The position numbers and the translations under genes are program-made. Shown one piece after another: positions 61,851 to 64,000 of a stretch of 64,000 bases of DNA. The notes under the pieces are model-generated. The model was given only the letters and a program-made list of their open reading frames with translations. It had not been told where the DNA came from and ran no database searches. This DNA comes from Pseudomonadales bacterium (GTDB taxonomy: Bacteria; Pseudomonadota; Gammaproteobacteria; Pseudomonadales; Azotimanducaceae), in NCBI GenBank assembly GCA_019090615.1, contig JAHRVQ010000018.1, positions 53,816-117,815 on the forward strand, given 5' to 3'. Numbering within the stretch: position 1 is the first letter of the stretch; the number at the start of each line of letters is the position of its first letter.

Positions 61851-63353
61851 TCAGGCAACAAATTCGTCTCGGATAATTCGACGTAATAACTTGCCGGTAG
61901 GGTTGTAGGGTAGTTCGGCCATATATTTTACAACCTGTGGTACCCGTGAAGATCTTAGTCGTTCTCTGACCCAGTCTCTTAGCTCATCTTCGCTGGCTGA
62001 TTTATCCTGTTTAAGTACTACTGCCAGTGCGACGGCTTCACCCCATTGTTCATCGGGAATACCAACAATTGCCACGTCTGCTACTGCATCATGTAATAGT
62101 AGAACATCTTCGATTTCGCCAGGAGAAAGATTTTCTCCACCACGGACAATAATGTCGTCAGCGCGGCCATCAATAAACAAAAAGCCTTCGCTGTCAGTAT
62201 AACCTCGGTCTTTGGTAGGGAACCAACCATCATCGGTGGCAACCTTGCCGATACCACGGTACTCACCAGATACCTGCTCGCCACGAACATAAATTTCGCC
62301 AGCGGTATCAATGGGAAGTACAGTGCCTTCATCATCGCGAATTTCTATCTCTATGCCAGGCATAGGAACGCCTACCGAGACAAGCCGCCGACGTGCATAA
62401 CTATCTTCACTGGCAGCAGCAATGCGATGCTCCTCAGGGCCTAGCACACTAATGGTTGAGCTGGTTTCAGTCAGGCCATAGGCATTTGTGAATTCGGTAT
62501 TGGGGAATAATTTCATTGCTCTTTCGAGTACTGACAGCGGCATTTTACCCCCACCGTAGGAAAGCGAGGCCAGATGTGGCATATTCGCCGACTCTTCGCC
62601 TTCTAAAGCTTCCATTATGCGTGACAACATAGTGGGTACCAGAAATGCGGTGGTAATTTTTTCGCTTCTGGCCAGCTTTATCCAGGTTTGAGCATCAAAA
62701 TTAGGTAGTTGGACAACTCTTCGGCCTGAATAAACAGAGCTTAGTACCGCCATTATGCCCGCTATATGATATGGCGGAACACAAACTAGTGCTGCTTCAT
62801 CCTCTTCCGCCGAGGCGAATTCAACTGAACCTAGTACATAGGAAACTAGATGTTTTTGCCGCAGAATCGCCGCTTTGGGTTCGCCTGTTGTGCCGCTGGT
62901 AAACAACAGCACAGCCACGTCTTCCGGTTCCATTGACCAGGGCTCAGCAGTATCTGCGTTAGGAATCACCTGGTTCAGGAAGTCACTGCGGGTAACCGGG
63001 GTAATATCTGCCTGGTTAGCATAGGTTGTACTATGTTCATCATTGGTTACCAGGTAAGTGGGTTTGATCCTTGCGAGTAGCGCTTCTATTTCAGGTTCAG
63101 TAAGACGGTAATTTAACGGTACGAAGGGTAGCCCTGCCCAGGAACTGGCAAAAATGCCAATAGGCATGGCAACACTGTTAACGTCCCGTATTGCCAAATG
63201 ATCATTTTTACTTGCCAGGGCTGCGGCTGCAGCCTTGCCGCTATTGTCAAATAGCTGCTGGTAGGTGATCGATGTCCCGTCTTCAGAATTGGTAAAGGCG
63301 ATTCTGTCAGCAAAGGCGGAACTTGCCATTTCCAATATCATCATGGTATTCAT
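61851..63353 (-). CDS. Acyl-CoA synthetase (AMP-binding)
   Basis: A 500-residue ANL-superfamily ligase. The phosphate loop VLLFTSGTTGEPKAA, the YGLTETSS motif, YVRGEQVSGEYRG, GWFPTKDRGYTDSEGFLFIDGRADDIIVRGGENLSPGEIED (hinge and ribose-binding Asp) and the C-terminal PYNPTGKLLRR with the catalytic Lys are all present, so it should make acyl-CoA from an acid, ATP and CoA. AGAGG precedes the ATG. It is the entry enzyme for a carboxylic acid in this region. The small gene at 63378-63683 lies 24 bp upstream in the same operon. Confidence 0.94.
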   Translation of the reverse strand: MNTMMILEMASSAFADRIAFTNSEDGTSITYQQLFDNSGKAAAAALASKNDHLAIRDVNSVAMPIGIFASSWAGLPFVPLNYRLTEPEIEALLARIKPTYLVTNDEHSTTYANQADITPVTRSDFLNQVIPNADTAEPWSMEPEDVAVLLFTSGTTGEPKAAILRQKHLVSYVLGSVEFASAEEDEAALVCVPPYHIAGIMAVLSSVYSGRRVVQLPNFDAQTWIKLARSEKITTAFLVPTMLSRIMEALEGEESANMPHLASLSYGGGKMPLSVLERAMKLFPNTEFTNAYGLTETSSTISVLGPEEHRIAAASEDSYARRRLVSVGVPMPGIEIEIRDDEGTVLPIDTAGEIYVRGEQVSGEYRGIGKVATDDGWFPTKDRGYTDSEGFLFIDGRADDIIVRGGENLSPGEIEDVLLLHDAVADVAIVGIPDEQWGEAVALAVVLKQDKSASEDELRDWVRERLRSSRVPQVVKYMAELPYNPTGKLLRRIIRDEFVA

Positions 63354-63377
63354 TATGTCAGCCTCTGCTTATTAGAA

Positions 63378-63683
63378 CTAGTCAGTTTTTGGTAATTTTT
63401 TAGCATCTTTTAACGCTAATGCTGTGCCATTTAGTGCCAGTGAACCTTCTCCTGGTTTAACACAGAGTAGTTCGATGGTACCGTCAGCATCCACATATCG
63501 TTTACCGATCTGCACGCCGCCACTATGGTCAGGACTAACTGTACCTTTATCACCGCCAGCGCCGGCTTCGGCCATTGCTGCGCCACCACATGTTAATTCT
63601 GCATCACCATCTGGTGCGCTGATTACCATAACCTCGGCATTACATACACTGCTGCCTAAGCGAGCACCTGTTTTTAATAGCAT
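63378..63683 (-). CDS. Small conserved-looking protein of unknown function
   Basis: A 101-residue protein without a recognised domain, upstream of the acyl-CoA synthetase by 24 bp on the same strand. It has two Cys (VCNAEV, LTCGGA), a Gly-rich middle (GGAAMAEAGAGGDKG) and a tail of charged residues (KDAKKLPKTD). There is no signal peptide or membrane segment. AGAGGAA precedes the ATG at 63683. The tight spacing suggests a role with the synthetase, for example as an accessory or regulatory subunit, but I do not recognise the family. Confidence 0.8.
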   Translation of the reverse strand: MLLKTGARLGSSVCNAEVMVISAPDGDAELTCGGAAMAEAGAGGDKGTVSPDHSGGVQIGKRYVDADGTIELLCVKPGEGSLALNGTALALKDAKKLPKTD

Positions 63684-64000
63684 TTTTGAGTTCCTCTTAA
63701 ATTAGTTTTGTTCTGGCAGGAGATTCTACGCTGAAATGGGGGTGCGGATAAATACCCCGATTGCAAACACTGATTAGATACTCTGATTCGATAGGCTTCA
63801 AGGCCAACAAATTACCAGCCATGAACAATAGCGGCCTGTAATGTAGCTTGCTCGGTCATATTGCTAATAGATCATTTCTTGCAGAACATTTCTTGCAGAA
63901 CATTTCTTGCAGAACATTGTTCAGTAAACATTGTTCAGTAAACATTGTTCAGTAAACATTGTTCAGTAAACATTGTTCAGTAAACATTGTTCAGTAAACA
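63684..64000. other. Intergenic region with stacked tandem repeats, continuing past the window
   Basis: About 317 bases before the small operon, unoccupied by a gene. The right third is the array at 63873-64000; the rest shows no clear structure. Confidence 0.6.
63873..64000. repeat. Two stacked 14-bp tandem arrays, incomplete at the window edge
   Basis: Three copies of CATTTCTTGCAGAA (63873-63914) are followed directly by six exact copies of CATTGTTCAGTAAA (63915-63998) and the beginning of a seventh, cut by the window. Both units are 14 bp and start with CATT, so the second may derive from the first. Perfect identity suggests recent expansion. Confidence 0.92.

Noticed and set aside
63873..64000. 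Regular repeats at the right end, considered as CRISPR array or replication iterons
   Set aside because: The 14-bp units are contiguous with no unique spacers, no cas genes are present and there is no replication initiator nearby. I keep it as a minisatellite.

Overview
The window looks like chromosomal DNA of a free-living, probably marine, gammaproteobacterium that degrades lipids, terpenoids or steroids; Spongiibacteraceae/Halieaceae-type relatives are my best guess. This rests on gene content, not on a marker gene: three TonB-dependent receptors, a TRAP transporter, a PEP-CTERM protein, a DUF5916 outer-membrane-type protein, moderate GC, and an extreme density of CoA-ester enzymes. I see no rRNA, tRNA, integrase, transposase or CRISPR array, and no recognisable transcription factor in 64 kb.

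Layout. 1-5 kb: amidohydrolase (cut by the window edge), sulfotransferase, a flavin monooxygenase/acyl-CoA dehydrogenase-like protein and a Baeyer-Villiger monooxygenase. 5-17 kb: D-aminoacylase-like hydrolase, alpha-methylacyl-CoA racemase with a complete catalytic triad, SDR dehydrogenase, Rieske oxygenase, acyl-CoA dehydrogenase, MFS transporter, amidohydrolase, enoyl-CoA hydratase and alpha/beta hydrolase. 17-24 kb: ABC exporter, PEP-CTERM protein with a sigma-54-like promoter, glutathione transferase, DUF5916 protein. 23.7-27.6 kb: a PrnB/indoleamine-dioxygenase-like heme protein and a kynureninase-like PLP enzyme, divergent from an NAD-dependent epimerase. 27.8-30.5 kb: BKACE (DUF849), CoA transferase, NTF2-like protein. 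30.9-36 kb: two convergent paralogous TonB receptors. 36.8-39.7 kb: TRAP transporter operon. 40-44.5 kb: zinc alcohol dehydrogenase, second BKACE, glutathione transferase, amidohydrolase. 44.8-49.9 kb: thiolase-like/DUF35 pair resembling Ltp2 aldolases, a phosphoesterase and a two-gene acyl-CoA dehydrogenase operon. 50-53 kb: a large TonB receptor. 53.8-63.7 kb: a two-gene CoA-transferase operon, then a cassette of amidohydrolase, CoA transferase, enoyl-CoA hydratase, family I CoA transferase, acyl-CoA synthetase and a small unknown protein.

Taken together the genes read as import (TonB receptors, TRAP, MFS), activation to CoA esters (synthetase, CoA transferases), stereochemical adjustment (racemase), beta-oxidation (dehydrogenases, hydratases, SDR), retro-aldol or beta-keto-acid cleavage (Ltp2-like/DUF35, BKACE) and oxygenation (Rieske, flavin and Baeyer-Villiger enzymes) of a branched alicyclic substrate. 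The substrate itself cannot be read from the sequence.

The least expected observations are: two adjacent divergent genes (57860-60276) that both appear circularly permuted relative to their families; the PrnB-like/kynureninase-like pair; a perfect 40-bp palindrome between divergent genes; a ten-unit hairpin repeat array that begins inside the end of a dehydrogenase gene; and short tandem arrays of 11-26 bp in many intergenic spaces and inside three coding regions.
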